Source of the DNA: Adiantum capillus-veneris
Taxonomy: Eukaryota; Streptophyta; Polypodiopsida; Polypodiales; Pteridaceae
Direction: 5' to 3'
NCBI GenBank assembly: GCA_014529385.2
Contig: CM043953.1
Span: 90,054,342 to 90,118,341, forward strand
DNA length: 64,000 nt
The notes below the pieces were generated by a model. The model did not search any database. It had not been told where the DNA came from and saw only the letters and a list, made by a program, of their open reading frames with translations. This document shows positions 19,606-29,917 of this stretch, piece after piece; within the stretch, counting starts at the first letter, position 1, and each line of letters begins with the position of its first letter. The translations under genes and the position numbers were made by a program.

Positions 19606-19982
19606 TATATGTCTAAAATGACTCCATGTTTAATCCAAGATTGGCATTTGAAAGGGTTTAAGGAGATGCGATACAATCTACACTTCTCAAACACTTTTCG
19701 TAAGCATGATAGATGTTCTTTCCAAGAGAATAAAACACAAAGGTCATCTAAGAAAGCTTCGCAAAACTCCCTCAAATATTCTCTAAAAGCAGTGTTTATT
19801 AATCTTTGAAAGGTAGCAGGGGCATTGGTTAAGCCAAAAGCCATAATACGAAATGTGAACACTCCAAATTTGGTTATAAAGGTTGTTTTAGCTTGGTCTT
19901 CTAGTGCAATTGTGATTTGATTGTATCCAGAGTACCCATCTAAAAAGCTATAAGCTTCCTTTCTTGCAACTCTTTCAAGCAC
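19605..19982 (-). CDS. pol: Reverse transcriptase palm (element A)
   Basis: 125 codons with EAYSFLDGYSGYNQITIA, then KTTFITKFGVFTFRIMAFGL, NAPATFQR and FLDD in the position of the YxDD catalytic box. These are the central motifs of gypsy reverse transcriptase. The frame is cut from the N-terminal part by stops and a frameshift (19983-20452), so no full enzyme can be made from this copy. Confidence 0.9.
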   Translation of the reverse strand: MLERVARKEAYSFLDGYSGYNQITIALEDQAKTTFITKFGVFTFRIMAFGLTNAPATFQRLINTAFREYLREFCEAFLDDLCVLFSWKEHLSCLRKVFEKCRLYRISLNPFKCQSWIKHGVILDI

Positions 19983-20452
19983 ATGTTCTGATTATGGCAA
20001 GGGGTAATGGTCCCTCTTAGTGGCAGCATTGACCTTCTTGATATCCACACACACTTTGAGTTTCCCATTCTTTTTTGGTACAATCACTATTGGAGACACA
20101 CATTTGAGTGCTCAATAGGGTATATGAATCCGCATTTCACAAGATTTTCAATCTCTTCTTGAACGATCTTTGCATATTTAGGATTCATTAGGTAGGGTCG
20201 TTGTTGAACTGATTTAGCCATGATATTCATGGGGATTGTGTGCTACACCACAGAAGGTGGAACATCTTTCATATCATGATATGTCCAAGAAAATATATCC
20301 CTAAATTCCTTGAGAATTTCTTTAAGTACACACTCCTCAGTCTCTGTCAGATCTTGGGCAATGAAGATAGGTTTGGACTCTTCTCCTGGGTTTACTAACT
20401 CTATTTCCTTAACTATCACTGGACCGTCATAAACTCTATTTCTTCCATCCAT
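19983..20452 (-). pseudogene. pol: Reverse transcriptase N-terminal part with stops and a frameshift (element A)
   Basis: The intact start (20243-20452) reads ECVLKEILKEFRDIFSWTYH, the usual segment before RT. After a TAG at about 20240 it continues RPYLMNPKYAKIVQEEIENL, then shifts frame to PIVIVPKKNGKLKVCVDIKK and KRDHYPLP, followed by another stop. These are the first RT motifs. Three lesions are visible in about 250 bases. Confidence 0.85.
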
Positions 20453-21001
20453 AGGTTTTCTTTAAGCATTTGTATACACAACTTTATGTTCCTCTGTGGT
20501 GTAGGAATTGAAATGTTCAGGTGCAAGGTGTAAGTCTGTGGGGTTCTATTGTTCTGTGGACTGTGATTTCACTTCCAATTCCTTTTGTTGTTGAGCTAAC
20601 TCTCAATTTTGTTGTCTCCTTACAGTACATCTCAACTTTGGCTTCTCTGTAGCCTCTACTTGTGCGATGTTAATGGGTTGTGGACTACACCACATAACAC
20701 TTTGAAGGTATTCACCCCAATTATCTACCAACTTCCGATGAGCATCACATGCCCCTATATAATTAATCCATTCTGTGGTAGATTTCTTTTCCTTTATTCT
20801 AGCACGCACATTTGCTCGATATTGTCACCTCTTATATCTCTTACTCCTCTTCTCTAATTTTTTATTACGACCGATCTCTAGTGAAAAGTCACTAGATGAA
20901 TCGCTACTTGTGTCTTCTGCTCCCTTGGATAGATTGTCATCTAGGGTACCACTGGGCCCTGAATGGTTTGTCCTCACATTTGTACTAAGATTTAACTCAG
21001 A
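20453..21001 (-). other. Spacer between protease and RT regions (element A)
   Basis: Only short frames are open here (for example 20603-20809). The segment should correspond to polyprotein sequence between protease and RT. Because of decay I cannot name a domain. Confidence 0.4.
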
Positions 21002-22339
21002 TTATTCATCCTCACAGTCAATTTCAGTTAATGATTTTGACCCCAAATCGTATGGGCTATAGTCTTGTGAGACACTAGTGGTTCCAATGCCAGTCAGACC
21101 TTCATCTTGTAGGTCATCAGAAGCTATATGCATTGCTTCTAGCATATTTAAGGGTACGAGTGGTGACATTTCATCCCCCTCAGGTGCTACCCAGGTTGTC
21201 CCCCTATTTTCCCAAGTGTCTATGGTTGCTACTAGGTGGACCCAATCCACATTTTCCGACTCAGTCATCCGAGGTAGTATATCCATATAAGGAGAATCTT
21301 CCCCAACATCAGTGTCCGCTTTACACGTGTAACAATACTGCAATGGGGCCGAGTGAACTGTGGTTTCAGATTTACGATCAATTATAAACCTGTTTCCTAG
21401 AGGATGTGCTCGACTAGTTACAAGATCCACTCGAATGACAGAATCTTGGAACTGCAAGTAGACATGGTGTTTAGACCAGTCATGCACCATTTTTGCTTCC
21501 CTCATGAAAGGACATCCTAAGATCATCTCAAAAGCCATAGTGTGCTTGGAGAAATCCATAACAGTGAAGTTAATTCTTATTTTATGTCCAAAGACCTTGA
21601 TCTTGAGATCTTCTAGCATCTCAATAGGTTTAACAATAGACCCATTGGCCATCTTTACTACTATGGTTGTGGTTCCAAGGTGAGGTCTTCCCATAGTTTC
21701 CCAGTAATTTTTAGTCACAATGCTAACCCCAACGCCACCATCAAGTATTCCCTTCACAATTAATCCGTTGGTAGTGATTGGTATGGTTGCATTGGATTCA
21801 TCTCCCTCAAAGTATTGTCCCACCTTGTTAATAGGTATTTCTACAATAGGGTTCTCATCTGCGTTGGATTGTGGATCTAAGTGTTCCTCCTCTATTGGCA
21901 TCTCCCTATCTCCATCCATCTGTACAAATTGTGGTAGCCCGACCTTCAGTTCTCCATTGAGGAAAGCTCGAAGAGCTAAGAATAGCTCAGGGTCTCCATA
22001 TAGTTTGGACATGATGGTGGTTCTAACCTCTGAGGCCATGAAATCCTTTAATTTGGAAATATTTAACGGCACCTTTTGGGCTTGAGTCCCTTGACGTGGG
22101 GAAGATGGGATCTCCATTTCTTTGATAGGGGCAAGTAGTCCCTCTATAAACATTCTTTCCAACAAGAAGTGAGTACGCCCACTTTCCCATGACTTTAAGT
22201 CACTTTCTTCTTGGATGACACTAGGTATGGCTAGGCATCTATGGACTTTCTGAGGTTGTTGTTGCGTAGGGAACACTGTATCTATAATTTGGAACTGCTT
22301 AGGTGATGGCTCTAGATCCCTTTGGGTATCTTCTACCAA
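21002..22339 (-). CDS. pol: Gag-pol segment with the first retropepsin-like domain (element A)
   Basis: 445 codons, the longest frame of element A. The N-terminal ~180 residues are acidic and without a known domain. The protease core is at about residues 195-300: VGQYFEGDESNATIPI, then ILDGGVGVSIVTKNYWETMG where D-G-G replaces the usual D-S/T-G, and later MILGCPFMREAKMVHDW. The C-terminal part is again acidic. Element D has the canonical DSGAGVAIATK at this place, and B has lost the Asp. The altered second residue casts doubt on activity, though the second protease-like domain at 17055 keeps DTG. Confidence 0.8.
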   Translation of the reverse strand: MVEDTQRDLEPSPKQFQIIDTVFPTQQQPQKVHRCLAIPSVIQEESDLKSWESGRTHFLLERMFIEGLLAPIKEMEIPSSPRQGTQAQKVPLNISKLKDFMASEVRTTIMSKLYGDPELFLALRAFLNGELKVGLPQFVQMDGDREMPIEEEHLDPQSNADENPIVEIPINKVGQYFEGDESNATIPITTNGLIVKGILDGGVGVSIVTKNYWETMGRPHLGTTTIVVKMANGSIVKPIEMLEDLKIKVFGHKIRINFTVMDFSKHTMAFEMILGCPFMREAKMVHDWSKHHVYLQFQDSVIRVDLVTSRAHPLGNRFIIDRKSETTVHSAPLQYCYTCKADTDVGEDSPYMDILPRMTESENVDWVHLVATIDTWENRGTTWVAPEGDEMSPLVPLNMLEAMHIASDDLQDEGLTGIGTTSVSQDYSPYDLGSKSLTEIDCEDE

Positions 22340-22675
22340 ACTCCTTAATTGCTTAACCTGCTTGAGCTCCTCTCTAGGGTTTGGATAAGTTCCTATCTAC
22401 TTCTTGGATCCTGGCTATTGTGGCTCATGATGATCTTCCTTGCTGGTCTCTTTCTTAGTGGTTGTTTTGGTCTCCGCGGTTTCACCTGAATTAGAATCCT
22501 CTTCATCATCATTCATAAATATGGGGTCGTCACCAGTCCCTATGTTGGTCTTTGAGTTGGGGTCTGACTTCGCTGCTTTTTGCTATCTCTTCCTTCGTGT
22601 TTTCTTCTTCTTCTAAGATTGGGCAATTGATGTCGTGTCTCTTTCCTCAAGAATATAATTTTGTTTTTGGAGCAT

Positions 22676-23242
22676 CTATCGTGTGAGTACGTTTACTGGT
22701 ACCACAGGCGTACTTTGTGATGGCTCCTCGATAACCTCAATCAAGTTTAATGGCGTGATCTTTGGTGCATTTGGATTATTTGGGCATTGGGCAATCAAAT
22801 GATCTATGCCACATCGGTTACACATGAGTATCGGCATTGTAGACGTGCTCGCTTGATTAGTTTTCATTAGTGTGGTGTTCTTTTGTAGCCTAATAGGACA
22901 CTCGGCCATACAATGTGGACCTCCACAATCATAGCATTGAAGAGGTGGTCTCTTAGTAGTGTAATTAATATTTTGGCCTCTTGCAGCAAGAGCGGCTACT
23001 TGATAGACAGGTTTGACTTGTCCCCAATAGTCCTCCATGTAGTATTGTGAACTTTCTTCAAGCGCATCCATCCCATAGGCAATATTAGGGTCTATATCTT
23101 CCTCACATCCTTCAAAACAAGCAATAGATGACTCACAACCCACTTGAATCACAGCAGTAATTCTCGAATGTGGTGGTTGCGGTCCTAGCAATGGAGGTGG
23201 TAAGGGTGTTGTTTGAACAACATTTTGGGCCCTAGGGACCAT
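22676..23242 (-). CDS. gag: Gag C-terminal part with two short-spaced zinc knuckles (element A)
   Basis: 188 codons. It is Pro-rich at the start, then has an acidic stretch (GCEEDIDPNIAYGMDALEES), then two knuckles: CYDCGGPHCMAEC and CNRCGIDHLIAQC. Both are CX2CX3HX4C, one residue shorter than the usual CX2CX4HX4C of nucleocapsid. Such knuckles bind the element's RNA. The same pair is conserved in B (about 51680-51840). Confidence 0.75.
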   Translation of the reverse strand: MVPRAQNVVQTTPLPPPLLGPQPPHSRITAVIQVGCESSIACFEGCEEDIDPNIAYGMDALEESSQYYMEDYWGQVKPVYQVAALAARGQNINYTTKRPPLQCYDCGGPHCMAECPIRLQKNTTLMKTNQASTSTMPILMCNRCGIDHLIAQCPNNPNAPKITPLNLIEVIEEPSQSTPVVPVNVLTR

Positions 23243-23348
23243 GTTTTTTGTGATGTTTGTTCAAGAGGTGGATCCGGCATCAATGCAGGCACTCGAGGTG
23301 TGTCTGTCTATGCTAAGGTTGGTCTATTGGCCATCACGCGCTTAAATA

Positions 23349-23561
23349 CTATGTAAGCCTTAGCTCTATGACCATACCTCCCACAAGCATTGCATTCCCA
23401 TTGAATTTTACTCTAAAAGTAGGGCATTCACTGGTACTATGTGGACCATAGCATAATGAGCACCATTGTTGTTCCCTTCTTGGATACATATGATTGTTTT
23501 GTGGAGCATGATTGTCTCTAAGACTCTCTTGACTGGCCTTGGTGAGGTCTGCTAAAGTCAT
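23349..23561 (-). pseudogene. gag: Gag zinc-knuckle region with frameshift (element A)
   Basis: The open frame reads REQQWCSLCYGPHSTSECP, another CX2CX3HX4C knuckle. A frameshift just after it hides a further motif, CNACGRYGHRAKAY (23353-23394), with Tyr where the last Cys is expected. B carries the same two motifs. The region joins the capsid-like part (23558-23923) to the Pro-rich part (22676-23242). Confidence 0.7.
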
Positions 23562-23923
23562 CTCAGATATCTTGGCTCCTTAGCAATAGGCTTTAGGGTC
23601 ATTGGCTGATGCCCCGATGCTTGCGAGCCAGTAGATTTAGGCTCAATAGACACTCTTTCTCCTTGAATCATTAAATTATCCTCCAATTGGATCGCATTGG
23701 TGGTGACTGCTTCCCAAGTGGTGATACCTCTAATGACTAGGCCATTGTAGATATCCTCATGTCGTAATCCCCTAATGAATCTATCAAGAAATTGATTATT
23801 ATTGAAGCGCTCATTTGGATTACAACGAGAATTCAAATGCTTTAAGCGACTAATAAAGCCTCTCACTGACTCTCCTTCCTCTCGTTGGGCTTTCTGGAGC
23901 TGAGAGGCTACACCCCAAAGCAC
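23558..23923 (-). CDS. gag: Gag capsid-like domain, C-terminal part (element A)
   Basis: 121 codons matching the gypsy retrotransposon gag family: EEGESVRGFISRLKHLNSRC, LDRFIRGLRHEDIYNGLVIR and a helix-rich end. B's intact copy shows that the upstream half of this domain lies in frame-shifted sequence at about 23924-24130 here. Confidence 0.8.
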   Translation of the reverse strand: MLWGVASQLQKAQREEGESVRGFISRLKHLNSRCNPNERFNNNQFLDRFIRGLRHEDIYNGLVIRGITTWEAVTTNAIQLEDNLMIQGERVSIEPKSTGSQASGHQPMTLKPIAKEPRYLR

Positions 23924-25143
23924 TCCCTCTTGAAGAACACTCTCCTAAGAGTAGGGGAAATTGTTTTTTCTTCCACCCTTAGGGTTCTATACCAATCCCC
24001 TGCCTTCCCACTTAAGGTTAGGCTTAAAGCATTACTCTTATGCAGGTCATTGTGTTCTCCTAGAGAACTGCATATTTATTCAAACACTTCGATATGCTTT
24101 CTCACATCCCCGTCTCCACTAAATTTTTATGTGAGCTTGGCTATTTGTACTGCCTTACTTCTAGGTTCTCTATTAGGTGTGTTATGCATATTCTCAGCAA
24201 TAGATTGATCAATAGCTTGAGCAAATGTTGTTAGATCCCCTAAGTGGGCAGGCACCATGGGTGAAGGTGCTCCAGAAACTACATGTGGAGTAGGTATTGG
24301 CATTGGGCTTGGCACATAGGAAGCCCTTAGGTTCCACGTTTGGTACAGTGTTGTGCCATGTGGCGGCCCAAAGTTCATATGTGTGGCCCTAGGCATAGCA
24401 GGCATCGGATGTGACATGCTAATGCTGGCCGGTATGGTCCCATGGAAATAAGAGCTTGGATGTTATGTTTGTGGAGCATAAGTTGTTGAAACAATGGGAG
24501 GGGTAGGAGGTACATGAGCATGAGGACCCATAGGTGCATACAATTGATACACACTTGTAGGGGTTGTTGTCGGATTTGAGCTACCATGTAGCGGTGCTTT
24601 ACTAACAAATGAGGTCCATGGCATGTTTCTTGGCATGCCCATCATTGAGGTAGGCATGGTAGCCGTGGTTTCATCAAGGGAATGATGAGCAAGACTTGGA
24701 AAAGTAAAGCTATCACTTGTGGGCTCAGATTGCATTGAGACCCTTGCGAAACAACATATGGAGGATCCATTGGACTTACCGAGGGAGTCTCCATTTGCAA
24801 TAAGGTTGGTTGTTTAACCTTCCCTGTATCCAAGAATCTCATGAGACCCGTTGAAGGCATGTGGATCCCCTTGTTCTGTCTCTCTAGCTCAATAACCCTA
24901 TGGATGACCTCACAAACTCTTTGTTGTTGATCCTCCACACTAGTAGTACCCGTTGTGGATTTTAGGACATCTAACCAACCCACGTGATAGGTGTGACCTG
25001 TATATAGATCGGTTAGAGTTTTTGTTTGTAGTTCATCCTCCCAATTCTCATTTAGGAACGCTCCATCTAGGATTGAGGTGCAATGTGGCTCTCTACTGGT
25101 TGACCCTTAGTGGTCGCTAATTTAGGAGCACTCAATTGCTCTC
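23924..25143 (-). pseudogene. gag: Gag N-terminal and central part, frameshifted (element A)
   Basis: Overlapping short frames (24127-24417, 24463-24735, 24642-24983) line up with the single intact gag frame of element B. They include the segment WLDVLKSTTGTTSVEDQQQR, a long Met/Pro/Thr-rich linker (MPTSMMGMPRN, GTTLYQTWNLRASY), and the start of the capsid-like domain (AHLGDLTTFAQAIDQSIAEN). At least three frameshifts are needed to restore the order. Confidence 0.75.
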
Positions 25144-25737
25144 CTAGCAATGATTTGACCTAGGGGCTTCTGCTTTTAACTCTCTTCGTTGCTCCACCTT
25201 GCATAAGCTCTTGATTTCCTTTTCCCTAGCCGCAATGATATACCACTCAACTTCTTGTACTTCGGCAAGGCTTCTACCATCAGGTAATATAACCTCAGAG
25301 GATAATAGCTTTGAAGAGTCAGGGGGTGTAGTGAATAGAGAATTCATGTGCACACTCTCTAGGAGCATGGGGTCTATGTTGGTTATGAATAGCGAATTTT
25401 CTTCCCCACCCCCCTCTTTTACATCATTAGCCCCATGTTCGGAGCGAGTGGCTCTACTAAAGGTTTCCTTCAAGTGGCTAAGCACTCTCGGCCGAGATCA
25501 TGGGCCCATGGCATGCATGACTTGGCTTGAGCTATAAGGATTAGGCATCAGGTAACCCTCCATGACGTCGTAGTCAGAGGAAGAATCACTAGACGCAATA
25601 TGTGGGTCCTGAGTGGTACTATCTTGGGTTTCCGTTGATGGCCTAGAGCCTAAGGTAGAGGAATAATGAGTGCCCGCGTAAATGGAGACACTCTCGATGT
25701 GCTCGTCCTCTAGCACATGACCAGAGCGTAGGTGCAT
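25144..25737 (-). pseudogene. gag: Gag N-terminus, proximal copy (element A)
   Basis: The likely start is the Met at 25737, which begins MHLRSGHVLEDEHIES. B starts MYLRSGHVLESE and D starts MFLRSGKQ, so M-x-LRSG is the conserved beginning. Then come YSSTLGSRP, a Ser/Asp-rich segment and, after a stop near 25497, LSHLKETFSRATRSEHGAND. The whole segment is part of a ~970-bp tandem duplication whose other copy is at 26168-27137. Confidence 0.7.
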
Positions 25738-27137
25738 GTGACCTCGACACTCTAGAGGTGTTGGTGAGTGCCCATGAAGGCCGCTCACCTAGTTTTTTAG
25801 GTATTTAAAACCTATTTTTGTATTTTTTGTCCTTTTTCTTTAATCGAGCCACAGAATATGGCGTGCGATAGCTAAAAACAAGTGTCTTGGCTAGAGGGAC
25901 GTGCCATGCTTTACAGCCTCTGGTTCCTCGGAATCCTAAAACTAGTCTTTTCCTAGGCAGGGAGAGGACTAGGATTAGTAAGTCCAAAGGGTGAGTGTGA
26001 AGGGGATGGTGGAGGACTTGAGGAACTTGTTCCACAACCCTCCCTTCACTTGAGATCCTAATCTTTATATATAAGGTAGTGTAAGTAGTATATCATAAAA
26101 CTGAGGACTGAGGCCTGGGTCTGGGCTTGGGCTTGGGCTTGGGAAATAATCCCACTAGTTTCTCCGCCTTGCATAAGCTCTTGATTTCCTTTTCCCTAGC
26201 CACAATGATATACGGCTCAACTTTTTGTACTTTGGCAAGGCTTCTACCATTAGGTAATATAACCTTGGAGGATAATAGCTCTGAAGAGTCAGGGGGTGTA
26301 GTGAATGGAGCATTCATGTGCACACTCTCCAGGAGCATGGGGTCTACGTTGGTTATGAATTGCAAATTTACTTCCCCACCCGCCTCTTTTACATCATTAG
26401 CCCCATGTTCGGAGCGAGTGGCTCTACTAAAGGTTTCCTTCAAGCGGCTAAGCATGCTCGGTCAAGACCGTGGGCCCATGGCATACATGACTTGGCTTGA
26501 GCTATCAGGATTAGGCAGCAAGTAACCCTCCATCACGTCGTAGTTAGAGGAAGAATCACTAGACGCAATATGTGGGTCTTGAGTGGTGCTACCTTGGGTT
26601 CCCACTGAGGGCCTAGAGCCTAAGGTAGAGGAATAATGAGTGCCCGCATAAACCAAGACACTCTTGATGTGCTCATCCTCTAGCACATGACCAGAGCGTA
26701 GGTGCATGTGACCTCGACACTCTAGAGGTGTTGATGAGTGCCCGTGAAGGCGGCTCACGTAGTTTTTTAGGTGTTTAAAATCCAATTTTTGTATTTTTGG
26801 TCCTTTTTTTTAATCGAGCCACAATATATGGCATGCGATAGCTAAAAATGAGTGTCTTGGCTAGAGGAACGTGCCATGCTTTACAGCCCCTGATTCGTTT
26901 ACGTACAGCCCTCGGAATCCTAAAACTAGTCTTTTCCTAGGCGGGGAGAGGACTAGAATTAGTAAGTCCAAAGGGTGAGTGTGAAGGGGATGATGGAGGA
27001 CTTGAGGAACTTGTTCCACAACCCTCCCTTCACTTGAGATCCTAGCCTTTTTATATAAGGTAGTGTAAGTAGTATATCATAAAACTGAGGACTGAGGCCT
27101 GGGTCTGGGCTTGGGCTTGGGGAATAATCCCGATCCC
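25198..27137 (-). repeat. Tandem duplication of about 970 bp covering leader and gag start (element A)
   Basis: 25198-26167 and 26168-27137 are near-identical direct repeats (for example CTTGCATAAGCTCTTG at 25198 and 26168). Each holds the leader end, the MHLRSG gag start and about 200 gag codons. Differences include a 6-bp unit in the GGCTTG run near 26130 and a small insertion at about 26900. Element B has only one copy. The distal copy's gag (26093-26707) runs into the leader of the proximal copy and ends there, so only the proximal copy connects to the rest of gag. Confidence 0.88.
26093..26707 (-). pseudogene. gag: Gag N-terminus, distal duplicated copy (element A)
   Basis: Starts MHLRSGHVLEDEHIKS at 26707 and follows the same order as the proximal copy, with a stop at about 26461. 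The frame 26093-26455 reads LSRLKETFSRATRSEHGAND and ends in a Pro/Lys dipeptide run translated from the repeated GGCTTG motif. It lacks everything beyond the duplication breakpoint. Confidence 0.7.
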
Positions 27138-27699
27138 TTCCTTTTAGGATAATAAATTTTTATTTGAACTCTCGAATTTCTTTGTGGTCCCAAATATCCC
27201 GAGCGTCTTTTTTTTAAAAAAAAAACAATACCGTAGACGGTCGGTGCAGTTTCAGTGGCCTTTTTGGGCCACACACACTAAACCTTTACCTAATCTCCTA
27301 ACTAACCTACCTTATCTCCTCTATAGCTAACTGCTCTGCTAACTAGGCTTAACTACTCCGCTAACTACTTTGCTGACTACTAACTGATAGTGAAGCTACC
27401 TACTCTGGTAAGTGGTTACTCATTCACTAGCTAACACACTAGCTACTAACTGTGCAAAATTTAAAAAAATTGTGTAAAAGCAGACATTGGCAGAAAACAA
27501 GCTAAATGTCTTATCTACTTACTCATTCACTACTAACACACTAACTACTAACTGTGAAAAAGATTGTGTGCAAGCAGACATTGGCAAAAAACAAAGATTA
27601 TGCAGGAAATAAAAACTTGCAGCAAATAACTTCTTCTTTCCTAACACAAACACTCACAGAAGAAGCACAGAGTGCCTCTTGAGCTTAGTGCAGGGTGAT
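27138..27699 (-). other. Untranslated leader of element A
   Basis: No coding frame. On the + strand it is rich in ACTAACTA-like phrases. An imperfect ~109-bp repeat begins with ACTCATTCACT at about 27418 and 27527. No CGCG palindrome array of the kind in the D/E1 leader is present. Confidence 0.55.
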
Positions 27700-27716
27700 T
27701 CCCGGCAATGGCGCCA
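27700..27716 (-). promoter_or_regulatory. Primer-binding site of element A (tRNA-Asp type)
   Basis: The minus strand reads TGGCGCCATTGCCGGGA, complementary, apart from one base, to the 3' end of plant tRNA-Asp. It lies four bases from the LTR end at 27721. This primer is known from Athila/Tat-like gypsy elements. Confidence 0.88.
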
Positions 27717-27720
27717 AAAA

Positions 27721-28433
<713 letters not shown>

Positions 28434-28579
28434 ATATGTTTACTTTCTCAAAAGGCATAGTAAGCAAGGTTCAGATTTGATATCACAAGCTCAATCTAAG
28501 AAATATCATGACAATATCCTTGTGGAATCCATAATCCCAATTCAAGTTCAAACTTAGTTTTGAGCAAGCAACCAATTAA
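28434..28579. other. Short flank between element A and the TTAA element
   Basis: No feature except the left TTAA at 28576-28579, one half of the target duplication of the next element. Confidence 0.6.
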
Positions 28580-29913
28580 CACTAGGTTGGTAACCTAACA
28601 GGACATAAAAGTGTCCTTTCAGGGTTTTGAAAAAAACCTCGAAAACCATAGTAGATCCACTCATTTTGTAAAATCCTTTCATGAGGTTATAGTTCAAGGC
28701 CTACTACACATGGAAAAAATAAGAAACTTGTAAAATTTCTCATCTTTTGGTCACACCAAGCCTCCAAAGTTGATGGACCATTGCATTTTCATCAAAACAG
28801 TCATTTCTTACCTTTTGTTGCATAAAAATAAGATTAGGGATTTTTGTAGGACTTGAGATAAATTCCCTAGTTAACCTCAATGGGTTGGTGATCAGAACAT
28901 ATGATTGCTTCTCACTCACTACTTTTTTTTTTGCCAAAATAAATAGGTACAAAAAGTTGCATTTCTACCATTCTGCAAACCTATCATCAAATTTTCTATA
29001 GCCACGTTCAATACAAATAATATATGCATGTTTTCTTAGTTCCATATTGTCCTTTATGTTCATAAGGAGCCATGGAGCATGTCAAAAGAATAATACATCT
29101 CTTACCAAGGGGAATGTTGGGGACAAAGATGAAGTGCTAAATACAGCAAACATGAAAAAACTGGGTTCAACATTATGAGTTGTAGAATCCTATAGAAACT
29201 ATTCAATATCTAGCCAAATTTGATCCTTATGACTAGATATGGTTACTACCTACAAAATGCATGTAGTTGTCACAAGAAACTAACAATATTGAAAAAGCTA
29301 TACTTGATATACTAGAATGTTTCGTTTTCTTCTATAATTGAAAAATCAACCATCATTGTGTACTATGAAAAATAGGGTATTAGGTGCCCCAAAACTCAAG
29401 GAATATTAGCTTTATGTTACAATATAAGACATAGAAATTCAAAATGCATTTGGATATCATAAAATCCACCAAAAAATCATAGAAGAGCTAAAATTGGCTA
29501 AAAAACAGGATTTGACAATTTTTGTAATTTGGTCATACTTACAACTTTAATATTTATTTCTCCCTAGAAGCATCAAGACATGTTGAGGACTACTAAAGAT
29601 AGTTCTCTAGCATTATAGACCTCACAAAAATGAATTCTAGAGTGGTATAGTTGCAAAAAGTTGAAAAAAGCCAAAAATAGGACCCATTTTTTCACACAGT
29701 TTAGATTGTGAAATGTTGTGCAAGGACAAGGTTAAAGATGGAATTGATATTCCAAAAAAATGTCGAGTTTTTTTCAGCTCACGAGACAACTTTCTAGATA
29801 TATAGCACCTCAAAATCCATTTTGAAACTCTTGACATAATTCAAGGAAAATGGTCACTTAACAGGACATAAAAGTGTCCCAGGACATAAAAGTGTCCCAT
29901 TACCAACCTAGTG
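28580..29913. mobile_element. Non-autonomous DNA transposon with inverted ends and TTAA target duplication
   Basis: The left end CACTAGGTTGGTAA (28580-28593) is the exact reverse complement of the right end TTACCAACCTAGTG (29900-29913). Just inside, both ends carry AGGACATAAAAGTGTCC, once at left (28600) and twice in tandem at right (29867-29898). TTAA flanks both sides (28576-28579, 29914-29917). The 1334-bp interior is A/T-rich with no transposase. TTAA targets are used by piggyBac and Sola3 elements. CACTA-type ends usually give a 3-bp duplication, so the superfamily is left open. Confidence 0.78.
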
Positions 29914-29917
29914 TTAA

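Noticed and set aside
28580-29913. EnSpm/CACTA transposon from the CACTA start
   Set aside because: CACTA elements normally duplicate 3 bp; here the flanks agree only as TTAA. The superfamily was left open.
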